A stretch of 5,205 bases of DNA from Victivallales bacterium (GTDB taxonomy: Bacteria; Verrucomicrobiota; Lentisphaeria; Oligosphaerales; Oligosphaeraceae): NCBI GenBank assembly GCA_017458805.1, contig JAFTAC010000630.1, positions 1 to 5,205 on the forward strand. The letters run 5' to 3'. Below are positions 1 through 5,205 of the stretch, one piece after another. Each line of letters begins with the position of its first letter. Position 1 is the stretch's first letter. Both the position numbers and the translations under genes were made by a program. The notes beneath the pieces are model-generated. The model did no database searches. It had not been told where the DNA came from and saw nothing but the letters and a program-made list of their open reading frames with translations.

Positions 1-100
1 AGCCCCGCGCACAGGACAGGTGGGAAGCCCCGCGCACAGGACAGGTGGGAAGCCCCGCGCACAGGACAGGTGGGCTTGCGCCCCGCGCGCAGGACAGGTT
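1..100. repeat. 25-bp GC-rich tandem repeat, three exact or near-exact units plus a decayed fourth
   Basis: Units start at 1, 26 and 51. The first two are identical over 25 bases, and the third matches for 24 bases before it diverges at 75. Each unit has the core gcgcacaggacaggtggg. A decayed fourth copy lies at about 76-100 and keeps gcaggacaggt. The period is not a multiple of three, so this is not a repeated peptide, and the stretch contains no plausible gene. A shortened inverted copy of the core (cccacgtcctg, 114-124) follows and could pair with the last good unit at 62-74. The array runs off the left edge, so its true copy number is unknown. There is no spacer between units, which rules out a CRISPR array. 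Confidence 0.9.
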
Positions 101-125
101 CTGTCGCGCACAGCCCACGTCCTGA

Positions 126-156
126 GTGTGCGGCGCGTAGCCGCACACATTTTGTT
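126..156 (+). terminator. 9-bp-stem hairpin followed by a T-rich run; possible intrinsic terminator or repeat unit
   Basis: The arms gtgtgcggc (126-134) and gccgcacac (140-148) are perfectly complementary around a 5-base loop. On the plus strand the stem is followed by attttgtt (149-156), the pattern of a rho-independent terminator for a plus-strand gene lying left of the window. On the minus strand no T run follows, so it is not an obvious terminator for the reductase gene to its right. Because it sits among other palindromic repeats it may instead be a dispersed repeat. The hairpin is directly visible; the terminator function is inference. Confidence 0.4.
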
Positions 157-169
157 AGGCTTGGTTTTT

Positions 170-231
170 CGACGGCGGGGGCGCCGTCGCTACCCCATGC
201 ATTCCGACGGCGAGGGCGCCGTCGCTACCCC
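170..231. repeat. Two direct copies of a 27-bp palindromic repeat (REP-like)
   Basis: Copies lie at 170-196 and 205-231 with an 8-base spacer, giving a period of 35. They differ at one base, in the loop (gggg in the first, aggg in the second). Each has perfect 8-bp arms, cgacggcg and cgccgtcg (170-177/182-189 and 205-212/217-224), followed by ctacccc. The second copy overlaps the last bases of the reductase gene: its cta at 225-227 is that gene's TAG stop on the minus strand. Short GC-rich palindromes at gene 3' ends resemble REP/BIME elements. Neither hairpin has a downstream T run on the minus strand, so simple intrinsic termination is not supported. Confidence 0.85.
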
Positions 232-965
232 GAGGTTTCCAGGGGGTAGCCCTGGAGGTGCATGCCGCCATCGAGGTAGAGAGTCTGGCCCGTGATGGTT
301 TCCGCATGGGCGAGGAAGAGGCAAGCCTGGGCTATTTCCTGTTCCGTGGTGCGCGTGCGCATGGGCACCCTTTTCAGCAGGGGCTCGATTTTTTCTGGAG
401 GCACGCCTGGTGGCGAGAGCACGAGGCCAGGGGCGATGGCATTGACGCGGATGGCAGGTGCCCAGTCAAGCGCCGCCGCTTCGGTGACGTCCCGCAGGGA
501 TTTCTTCGCCAAGGCGTAGATGCCTGCGGCTGGATCGACACTGGTGGTGCGCTGGTCGGTGATGTTGATGATGCATCCTGCCTTCATCTTTTCGGCGAAG
601 AGGCGCATCAACTGGAAGGGAGCAAAGAAGTTGACATTGTAGATGGCGGTCATCTCCTGGAGCGAGGTGGCAGCCAAGGGCTTGCGCAAGTAGCAGGAGG
701 CGCTGTTGACAAGGCAGTCGAAGTGGAGGCGTGAGTTCTCCAGGCTTTCCAGAAAGGCAGTGATGGATTCTGCGGTGGAGAATTCGCCTTGCACGATGGA
801 ATGTCCACCGCCAGGCAGGCTGCGGAGCAGCGCCTCAGCATCCGCGAGGGAGCGGTTGCAATGCAGGATGACGCTCCAGCCGTCGTTGGCGAAGGCCGTT
901 GCAATGGCGCGTCCGATACGCTTGGCTGCACCCGTGATGAGAACTCTCTTGCCTTGTTCAGCCAT
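225..965 (-). CDS. SDR-family oxidoreductase, pteridine reductase/FolM-like
   Basis: A 246-residue short-chain dehydrogenase/reductase, expected to be a cytoplasmic NAD(P)H-dependent reductase. Visible motifs in order: nucleotide-binding TGAAKRIG (11-18) with an Arg-Ile-Gly typical of the pteridine-reductase branch, an NSAS motif (87-90), N112, D137 within NITD, then Y150 and K154 of the YxxxK catalytic pair, and PG at 179-180. The usual catalytic Ser before Tyr is replaced by Asp, 13 residues before the Tyr. That is the Asp-Tyr-Lys arrangement known from PTR1-type enzymes, which reduce dihydropterins or dihydrofolate. The start at 965 is chosen because the Rossmann strand begins at residue 7 and because an upstream in-frame ATG (1151) would overlap the zinc-ribbon gene by 179 bases. 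No good ribosome binding site precedes it. The upstream gene ends 7 bases away, so translational coupling is likely. The exact substrate is uncertain, and a general 3-oxoacyl or sugar SDR is the alternative. Confidence 0.85.
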   Translation of the reverse strand: MAEQGKRVLITGAAKRIGRAIATAFANDGWSVILHCNRSLADAEALLRSLPGGGHSIVQGEFSTAESITAFLESLENSRLHFDCLVNSASCYLRKPLAATSLQEMTAIYNVNFFAPFQLMRLFAEKMKAGCIINITDQRTTSVDPAAGIYALAKKSLRDVTEAAALDWAPAIRVNAIAPGLVLSPPGVPPEKIEPLLKRVPMRTRTTEQEIAQACLFLAHAETITGQTLYLDGGMHLQGYPLETSG

Positions 966-972
966 GATAGCG

Positions 973-1686
973 TTATTTTGAGGAGTAGAGCAGGGCACCG
1001 CAGGAGTTGCAGGTGATGACCTTGCCCTTGATGGTGTCGTTGGCCTCCTGCGGGGTGATGGAGAGGTGGCAGCGCCCGCAGTTGCCGTCATCAACAGAAA
1101 CGAAGCAGGGCTTTGTCGGGTTGTTGTTGCGGGCGGTGCGGAGGCGGTCATACCGTTTCAGGATGGCTGGCTCCACGGCGGCGGCAAGCTCGGGGCGCTT
1201 GGCTGCCAGGGCTTCCAGTTGCTTCTTGCAATCCGCTTTTTCCGCTTCCAGCTTCGCGAAAATCCCTTCTGCGTTCTTCTTGGCTGCCTTCAGGCTGGCA
1301 TCCTTTTCCGCCTGGATTTTCTTGGCTGCCTCCAGCTCGTCCATGGCGATGAGTTGCTTTTCCTCGGCCACGGAGATGGCCTTGTCGCACTGCTCAATCT
1401 GCAAAAGTGCTGCGCGGTACTCGTCGTTGTTCTTGATAAGGGAGGTCTTGGACTGGAAATTCTCCTTCTGGGTCTTCAACGTGTTGATTTCGCCTTCCAG
1501 TTTGCGGATGGTGAGTTCAATTTCCTGAACGGACTTTTTGGCGGCGGCGAAGGCATCCTCCTCTGCCTTGAAAAGCGTCTTTGTCTCTTCTTCTTTTGCG
1601 GGGATGGCGGCCAGCTGCGCCTGTAGCTTGGCGACTTCTAGGTCCAGGTCCTGTAGCTTCAGCAGAGATTGTACCCATTCAACCAT
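973..1686 (-). CDS. Coiled-coil protein with C-terminal C4-type zinc ribbon (COG1579/DUF164 type)
   Basis: A 237-residue protein. Residues about 5-175 are rich in Glu, Lys, Ala, Gln and Leu with heptad-like spacing, which indicates a long helical coiled-coil hairpin. The family's conserved turn-proximal motif is visible as NNDEYRAALLQIE (86-98). The C-terminus carries a zinc ribbon with C203/C206 and C226/C229 as the four probable ligands. The architecture and length match the COG1579 family, which includes Helicobacter HP0958 (FlgZ) and chlamydial CdsZ. Family members act as adaptors or nucleic-acid-binding proteins, and the role here is not known. No flagellar or type III secretion gene is in view to support those specific roles. 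The start is supported by aagga, 8 bases upstream of the ATG. It is the first gene of a pair with the reductase, whose start is 7 bases past this stop. Confidence 0.9.
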   Translation of the reverse strand: MVEWVQSLLKLQDLDLEVAKLQAQLAAIPAKEEETKTLFKAEEDAFAAAKKSVQEIELTIRKLEGEINTLKTQKENFQSKTSLIKNNDEYRAALLQIEQCDKAISVAEEKQLIAMDELEAAKKIQAEKDASLKAAKKNAEGIFAKLEAEKADCKKQLEALAAKRPELAAAVEPAILKRYDRLRTARNNNPTKPCFVSVDDGNCGRCHLSITPQEANDTIKGKVITCNSCGALLYSSK

Positions 1687-1694
1687 AGTGGTGT

Positions 1695-1699
1695 TCCTT
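1695..1699 (-). promoter_or_regulatory. Ribosome binding site of the zinc-ribbon gene
   Basis: On the minus strand the sequence reads AAGGA with an 8-base gap to the ATG at 1686, a good Shine-Dalgarno match and spacing. It lies only about 12 bases outside the left arm of the 118-bp inverted-repeat element. Little space is left for a promoter between the two, so any promoter for this gene must sit inside the element or upstream of it. Confidence 0.7.
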
Positions 1700-1711
1700 G
1701 TGCTAGAGTGT

Positions 1712-1829
1712 AAAGGGGCTGTTGCAAAACTGTAACCAGGGTCTTTGACCCTGTAGGAAGATTCATCTTTTTCCGCGTGAAAAGCACACGGAAAAAGATG
1801 TTTTCATAAAGTTTTGCAACAGCCCCTTT
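1712..1829. repeat. 118-bp element with perfect 20-bp terminal inverted repeats and two internal hairpins (MITE-like or structured RNA)
   Basis: The outer arms at 1712-1731 and 1810-1829 are exact reverse complements (left arm aaaggggctgttgcaaaact). Inside lie two more stems. The first is cagggtc-ttt-gaccctg (about 1738-1754). The second is a 12-bp stem catctttttccg/cggaaaaagatg (1764-1775/1789-1800), extended by a one-base mismatch and a gtg/cac helix. The whole would fold as a three-way junction. It encodes no protein. It fills nearly the entire gap between the acyl-CoA dehydrogenase stop (7 bases away) and the zinc-ribbon gene. The segment ggggctgttgcaaa of the left arm matches 12 of 14 bases of the recalled IS26 terminal repeat, which favours an IS-derived miniature element. 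No target-site duplication is evident. A transcription terminator or processing element is the alternative. Confidence 0.75.
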
Positions 1830-1836
1830 GCGTTAG

Positions 1837-3498
1837 TTACAGTGATTTGGTTACGATGGATGCGTGCATTTCCGCTTCGGGGAGGAACTCCCAGATGAAG
1901 CGTTCCGCCAGATGCATGCGCCCTGCGTCCAGCGTTGCCTCCTTCAGCAGCAGCAGGGCGGCAAGGACGATGGTCTGCCCGCGGACGATTCGCCGCGACA
2001 GCAGTTCCATGCTCTCCTTCGCACCTGCAAGCGCGTGTTGCGCGTCAAGCACGAGTGTGCGCACTCTATTGACCTCCGCGAGGTGTTTCGCCGCCCCATC
2101 GGAGAACTGGAAGGCATCCAGCTCGGCGAAGATGTCGTCCAGGCTGTTTTTGAAGATGCCTGCGGTGGCGGCGATGACCTGCATCTGGGTGGTGCCCTCG
2201 TAGATGTTCATGATGCGGGCGTCACGGTAGTAGCGCTCGACAGGGCGCTCGGCCATGTAGCCCTTGCCGCCGTGGCACTGGATGCAGTCGTAGGCGCACT
2301 GGTTGGCGGATTCCGTGTTGAATGCCTTGGTCATGGGCGTCATCACATCGGCCAACTGGGCGTAGCGTTTGGAGTTGGCGGCGGCCTCCGCGCTGCCAGT
2401 GCGCTCGGCTTCCTTGTTCCAGCTGTCCCGCAAATCAACGTACTTGCATGTGAGGTAGAGCAGGGCGCGTGAGGCGGCGGTCAATGCGTCGATGCGCGTC
2501 AGCATCTCCCAGACGGGCTTGATTTCACACAGTTTCTTTCCGAATTGGCTGCGGTTGGAGCAGTACTGCCAGGCGGCTGCGCGGGTGGCTTCCGCCAGAC
2601 CGACGGCCTGTGCGCTGATGGCCAGGCGTGCGCCGTTCATCATCGACATGACATAGCGGATGAGACCCATCTTGCGACGACCGACCAGCTCCGCTGGCAC
2701 GTTGTTGAAAATCAGCTCGCAGGTGGGGGAGGCGTGGATGCCCAGCTTGTGCTCGATGCGGTTGACGACAAGCTCGGGGCAGGGATGGACAAGGAACATG
2801 GAGAGCCCGCGACCGTCCTTCGTGCCCTCCTCGGAGCGTGCCAGCACCAGAAGCACCTGCGCCATGCCGTTGGTGATGAAGTGCTTTTTGCCGTTCAGAC
2901 GCCAGACGCCATCCTCGCCGAGGGTCGCCTTGGTCTGCACGGACTGCAGGTCGCTGCCCGCTTCAGGCTCCGTCAGAGCCATGGCACCATCCCATTCGCC
3001 AGAGGCGAATTTGGGCAGGACGGCAGCCTTCTGCTCGTCGGAGCCGAACATGAGCACGGTTTCCGCGATGCTCTGGAGGCCGAAGAGGTTCTGGAGGGAG
3101 GCATCGGCACGCGAGACGATTTCGGTCATCATGCTGTAGATGGTGGTGGGGAAGTTGAGGCCGCCGTACTGGCGGGGCAGGGTGACGCCCGTCAGGTGCG
3201 CCTCTTCGATGTCCTTCAGGTTCTGGCGAACGGCCTCGGGCAGGAAAACCTTGTGGTCAACTTGGGAGAAGCGTGCCCCAATCAGGTCTGCCTCCTTTGC
3301 GCGAGGTTCGATGTGCTCTGCAGAAATCCTGCCTATTTCCTCCAGCTTTTCGCGATAGAGCTTCTTGACTGCATCGAAGTCGGCGGGACCGCCTTCATCG
3401 GTGTAATCCTTTTCGCGCAGCCTGGAGATTTCCTGAAGGTCGAGATTCGCAAAGTGGAAGAGCAAATCCTGGTTGTCTGAGAAAAGATTATTGGACAT
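1837..3498 (-). CDS. Acyl-CoA dehydrogenase family protein, long form
   Basis: A 553-residue flavoprotein expected to oxidise an acyl-CoA thioester to the 2,3-enoyl-CoA, passing electrons to ETF in the cytoplasm. The N-terminal helical domain covers roughly residues 40-170. The family signature MALTEPEAGSDL (173-184) opens the middle beta domain, which continues with NGKKHFITNG (202-211). The C-terminal helical domain carries CIQCHGGKGYM (405-415) and RDARIMNIYEGTTQMQ (425-440). E434 in YEGTT sits where the catalytic base of medium-chain-type enzymes lies. The protein is about 170 residues longer than the classic 380-residue enzymes, with about 40 extra N-terminal residues and a tail of about 110 residues after the active-site motif. 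This places it among the long forms whose substrates cannot be read from sequence. Upstream, aaaggga lies about 10 bases from the ATG, a modest ribosome binding site. No ETF, thiolase or hydratase gene is in the window. It is divergent from the lytic transglycosylase gene. Confidence 0.93.
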   Translation of the reverse strand: MSNNLFSDNQDLLFHFANLDLQEISRLREKDYTDEGGPADFDAVKKLYREKLEEIGRISAEHIEPRAKEADLIGARFSQVDHKVFLPEAVRQNLKDIEEAHLTGVTLPRQYGGLNFPTTIYSMMTEIVSRADASLQNLFGLQSIAETVLMFGSDEQKAAVLPKFASGEWDGAMALTEPEAGSDLQSVQTKATLGEDGVWRLNGKKHFITNGMAQVLLVLARSEEGTKDGRGLSMFLVHPCPELVVNRIEHKLGIHASPTCELIFNNVPAELVGRRKMGLIRYVMSMMNGARLAISAQAVGLAEATRAAAWQYCSNRSQFGKKLCEIKPVWEMLTRIDALTAASRALLYLTCKYVDLRDSWNKEAERTGSAEAAANSKRYAQLADVMTPMTKAFNTESANQCAYDCIQCHGGKGYMAERPVERYYRDARIMNIYEGTTQMQVIAATAGIFKNSLDDIFAELDAFQFSDGAAKHLAEVNRVRTLVLDAQHALAGAKESMELLSRRIVRGQTIVLAALLLLKEATLDAGRMHLAERFIWEFLPEAEMHASIVTKSL

Positions 3499-3512
3499 AG
3501 TGAGAAATCCCT

Positions 3513-3540
3513 TTGATAATTGCCGTTTTTAGGCTATATT
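3513..3540 (+). promoter_or_regulatory. Candidate sigma70-type promoter for the lytic transglycosylase gene
   Basis: A -35-like ttgata (3513-3518) and a -10-like tatatt (3535-3540) are separated by 16 bases, each within two mismatches of consensus. Transcription would start near 3547 and give a leader of about 68 bases. The leader carries a 6-bp hairpin, aaggga/tccctt (3552-3557/3563-3568). A second possible pair, ttacat and tataaa, lies further down in the AT-rich stretch 3568-3600. Visual match only. Confidence 0.35.
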
Positions 3541-3575
3541 TGTTTGATGGGAAGGGAATGGGTCCCTTATTACAT

Positions 3576-3604
3576 AATATAGAGCATAATTTATAAAATT
3601 TCCA
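3576..3604 (-). promoter_or_regulatory. Candidate sigma70-type promoter for the acyl-CoA dehydrogenase gene
   Basis: On the minus strand, TGGAAA (plus-strand positions 3599-3604) and TATATT (3576-3581) are spaced by 17 bases. Transcription would start near 3569 and leave a leader of about 70 bases. It would overlap the transcribed region of the divergent gene, so the two promoters would face each other across the 116-base gap. The -35 match is weak (4 of 6). The marked AT richness of 3567-3602 within an otherwise GC-rich region is the better evidence that a promoter lies here. Confidence 0.3.
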
Positions 3605-3614
3605 CACGACGAAA

Positions 3615-4208
3615 ATGAAAAACAAGCCAATTGACAATCTTACACCGACTGGCCAGAAGCTGGTCTTCCTGTTTTTCTTGGTTGCGGCACTGGTTATAGC
3701 GTGGTTCACGGCAAGTCGTTTGCCAATCAAACAGAGGGCAGACAGTCCGTTGGACATGAAGAGGGTGGATGAACTCATCGCGAAGGCTTCCGCCAAGCAT
3801 GGGGTGCCGCCTCAACTCATCAAGGCCATCATCTGGCAGGAGACCAAATTCAGACCCAACATGCGTGGCAAGGCGGGCGAAATTGGCCTGATGCAGATTC
3901 GCCCCGAAACCGCCGTCCTTGAATGGCAGCGCGGCAACAAACTCTCCTTTACGCCAACCGAAGCACAGCTTTTCGACCCCGAGACCAACATCGACATCGG
4001 AACATGGTATCTGGCGTGGACGGGCAGGCACTGGAAAAACTACAAGTCCCAGCTCATGCTCCAGATTGCCGAATACAACGCTGGCTATGGCAATGCGAAG
4101 AAGTGGAGGCCGGCCAAGCCCGAAACGGAGATGAAACTATCCGACATCACGTTCAAATCCACACGCGCCTACGTCGAAAACGTGATGACAAAGATGAAGG
4201 AATACTAG
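3615..4208 (+). CDS. Membrane-anchored SLT-type lytic transglycosylase
   Basis: A 197-residue protein with one N-terminal hydrophobic segment (about residues 16-33), preceded by a basic, polar start. It should be held in the inner membrane with its catalytic domain in the periplasm, or exported. The SLT/GEWL-fold domain follows at about residues 50-197. It has the catalytic glutamate E76 in IIWQETKF, then GEIGLMQIRPET (88-99), then AEYNAGYGNA (152-161), and the closing TRAYVENV (183-190). These are the expected motifs of family 1 transglycosylases, which cleave the MurNAc-GlcNAc bond of peptidoglycan and release 1,6-anhydro products. It lacks the large helical ring of Slt70 and is a minimal form. 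No clear ribosome binding site precedes the ATG, but the membrane segment supports this start. Its last codons carry the ribosome binding site for the next gene, 2 bases after its stop, so the two are probably one operon. Confidence 0.92.
   Translation: MKNKPIDNLTPTGQKLVFLFFLVAALVIAWFTASRLPIKQRADSPLDMKRVDELIAKASAKHGVPPQLIKAIIWQETKFRPNMRGKAGEIGLMQIRPETAVLEWQRGNKLSFTPTEAQLFDPETNIDIGTWYLAWTGRHWKNYKSQLMLQIAEYNAGYGNAKKWRPAKPETEMKLSDITFKSTRAYVENVMTKMKEY
4197..4201 (+). promoter_or_regulatory. Ribosome binding site of the right-edge gene, inside the transglycosylase coding end
   Basis: AAGGA ends 9 bases before the ATG at 4211 and overlaps the last sense codons of the transglycosylase, whose stop is at 4206-4208. 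This decides the start of the downstream gene and implies coupled translation. Confidence 0.7.
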
Positions 4209-4210
4209 CA

Positions 4211-5205
4211 ATGCTGCATGTCAGGCTTGTCGGCGGGGGGGCGAAGTTCAGGTCGTTTTTGGCGAAGTTTGCCGAAGTGGAGGTATTTGCTTCGCTGGAA
4301 GCGTTGCTGGATGCAGAAATGACTCCAGGGATGCTTTGCGTCCTGATGCCCCGCTATGACGAGGGGCAACGTATAGCTGATGAACCTGGCATTGACGTGC
4401 TTTATCGTCTTTTCGAGTGGAAACGGCGTGGCGTTAGGTTCTACGTGGAGGCCTTCCCTGCGAAAAACTATCTTTCCCGCGAGATTTTTTCGTTTTTTAC
4501 CTTGGGGCAGGAGTGCCATTTCAACCATGATTGCATTTTGTGGGAAGGCAAGCTGCTTCAGGCAAACAGCCTATACTATTTCCCCACGGCAGTCCATGGG
4601 AACAAGGTGCGCACTCTTTTAGCTGAAGGCGGGGATTTCCTGGGTGTGAACTCACCAGTACGTGACCCCTCCAGGCACTATCCCGTTCTGCTTGACAATG
4701 GCGAAGGGTGCATATCCGCGTTCATGAACCTCAGCGCATGCGATGAGGTTTTCATGCGGCCATACGGTTTGTGGCGAAGCCTTTTGACTACGCTTTGGAG
4801 CAAGCTAACCGAGGCACCTTTGGAGGCCGTCGAACGAGCCTTTGACAGCACTTGGCCACAGGTCATCTCGCTTTCAGGCGGAAGAGATGCAGAAGAAGCG
4901 TTGGCTGCCGCTGTTGCGTGGCACCGCCGTTGCGGGCTAATGCCGTCCGAAGACGGTAGCAAGGGCATTCTGGAGATGTTCATGTCTGCTGATTTTTCAC
5001 GGCGCCAGAACTACCGCACGGACAGCGTGCTTATGACGGCGGCACTTTTCGCGGGCGTTGGTGTGTATTGGCATGATAATAACCTGCTGAATACGGGAAA
5101 GGCGCTGGCGGATTTTCTGCTAGCCCGACACATTCAGCACGAATCGGGCTTCTTGCGATGGTACGACCACAGTTCTGTCGTGTATGCAAATGATTCTGCG
5201 CGGCA
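4211..5205 (+). CDS. Uncharacterised two-domain protein, amidotransferase-like N-terminus plus helical sugar-enzyme-like domain (partial, runs off right edge)
   Basis: The frame opened by ATG at 4211 has no stop through the window end, giving 331 residues so far. The 3' end is missing. There is no signal peptide, so the visible part looks cytoplasmic. Residues 1-100 look like an alpha/beta domain: MLHVRLVG, then MLCVLMPRYDEG (41-52) and RRGVRFYVEAFP (72-83). This resembles the class I amidotransferase-like modules seen in sugar-utilisation proteins. A linker or beta region holds FMNLSACDEVFMRPYGLWRSLL (171-192, here named by its ends FMNLS and RSLL). Residues from about 225 are helical, with YRTDSVLMTAALFAGVGVY (268-286) and GFLRWYDHSSVVYANDSAR (313-331). 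That pattern resembles (alpha/alpha)6-barrel glycoside hydrolases or lyases. I do not recognise a named family, and the catalytic residues cannot be assigned. Codon use looks like that of its neighbours. The coupling to the transglycosylase suggests a cell-wall or glycan role, but this is inference. Confidence 0.75.
   Translation, partial: MLHVRLVGGGAKFRSFLAKFAEVEVFASLEALLDAEMTPGMLCVLMPRYDEGQRIADEPGIDVLYRLFEWKRRGVRFYVEAFPAKNYLSREIFSFFTLGQECHFNHDCILWEGKLLQANSLYYFPTAVHGNKVRTLLAEGGDFLGVNSPVRDPSRHYPVLLDNGEGCISAFMNLSACDEVFMRPYGLWRSLLTTLWSKLTEAPLEAVERAFDSTWPQVISLSGGRDAEEALAAAVAWHRRCGLMPSEDGSKGILEMFMSADFSRRQNYRTDSVLMTAALFAGVGVYWHDNNLLNTGKALADFLLARHIQHESGFLRWYDHSSVVYANDSAR

Noticed and set aside
1..100. 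A CRISPR array.
   Set aside because: The 25-bp units abut directly with no unique spacers, and no cas gene is present.
170..189. A standard intrinsic terminator for the reductase gene.
   Set aside because: On the minus strand the hairpin is followed by AAAAACC rather than a T run.
258..734. A plus-strand open frame of 158 codons opposite the reductase gene.
   Set aside because: It is antisense to a gene with intact SDR motifs and has no domain of its own.
966..1151. A 62-residue N-terminal extension of the reductase starting at an upstream ATG (1151).
   Set aside because: The extension is low-complexity Ala/Thr/Ser/Pro sequence read out of frame through the zinc-ribbon coding region. The SDR fold begins right after the ATG at 965.
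1007..1626. Two overlapping plus-strand open frames opposite the zinc-ribbon gene.
   Set aside because: Their Leu/Phe/Ser/Ala-rich sequences are the mirror of the Glu/Lys-rich coiled coil on the other strand, so they are not genes.
1712..1829. An integron attC site or a complete insertion sequence.
   Set aside because: The end sequences do not fit the attC core patterns, no integrase or transposase is encoded, and no target-site duplication of 8 bases is seen next to the arms.
2545..3480. A 311-codon plus-strand open frame opposite the acyl-CoA dehydrogenase gene.
   Set aside because: It is antisense to a gene with full family motifs, shows no recognisable domain, and is the kind of long shadow frame that GC-rich codon use produces.
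3591..4031. A minus-strand open frame of 146 codons opposite the lytic transglycosylase.
   Set aside because: The transglycosylase motifs fix the coding strand, and the opposite frame has no family features.

Overview
The window reads as chromosomal DNA from a Gram-negative-type bacterium of moderate to high GC. The short GC-rich palindromic repeats, the coiled-coil C4 zinc-ribbon protein and the partial sugar-enzyme-like protein at the right edge suggest the PVC/Verrucomicrobiota side of the tree (Lentisphaerota or Kiritimatiellota-like). That placement is inference from recalled patterns and has not been tested by a search. No rRNA, tRNA, CRISPR array, transposase gene or phage gene is visible.

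Layout. Positions 1-224 are non-coding and packed with short repeats: three 25-bp tandem units plus decayed copies, one 9-bp-stem hairpin, and two copies of a 27-bp palindromic unit. The second palindromic copy supplies the stop codon of the neighbouring gene. Positions 225-1686 hold two minus-strand genes in an operon-like pair with a 7-base gap: a coiled-coil C4 zinc-ribbon protein (first) and a pteridine-reductase/FolM-like short-chain dehydrogenase (second). Positions 1687-1836 are intergenic and hold a 118-bp element with perfect 20-bp terminal inverted repeats enclosing two further hairpins; it looks like a MITE or a structured RNA/terminator element. Positions 1837-3498 hold a minus-strand acyl-CoA dehydrogenase of 553 residues. 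Positions 3499-3614 are an AT-rich divergent promoter region. On the plus strand, 3615-4208 encodes a membrane-anchored SLT-type lytic transglycosylase. Two bases after its stop, 4211 begins a long reading frame that stays open to the window end.

How the genes fit together. The minus-strand genes are ordinary cytoplasmic functions: acyl-CoA oxidation, reduction of a pterin-like substrate, and a zinc-ribbon adaptor. The zinc-ribbon/reductase pair is tightly spaced and probably co-transcribed. The structured element separates it from the acyl-CoA dehydrogenase. The plus-strand pair links a peptidoglycan-cleaving enzyme to a probable two-domain protein of unknown function (amidotransferase-like fold, then helical sugar-enzyme-like domain) through apparent translational coupling. 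The least explained parts are the 118-bp element, the left-edge repeat cluster, and the coupled pair at the right edge. I see no clear evidence for a new defence or mobile gene system.
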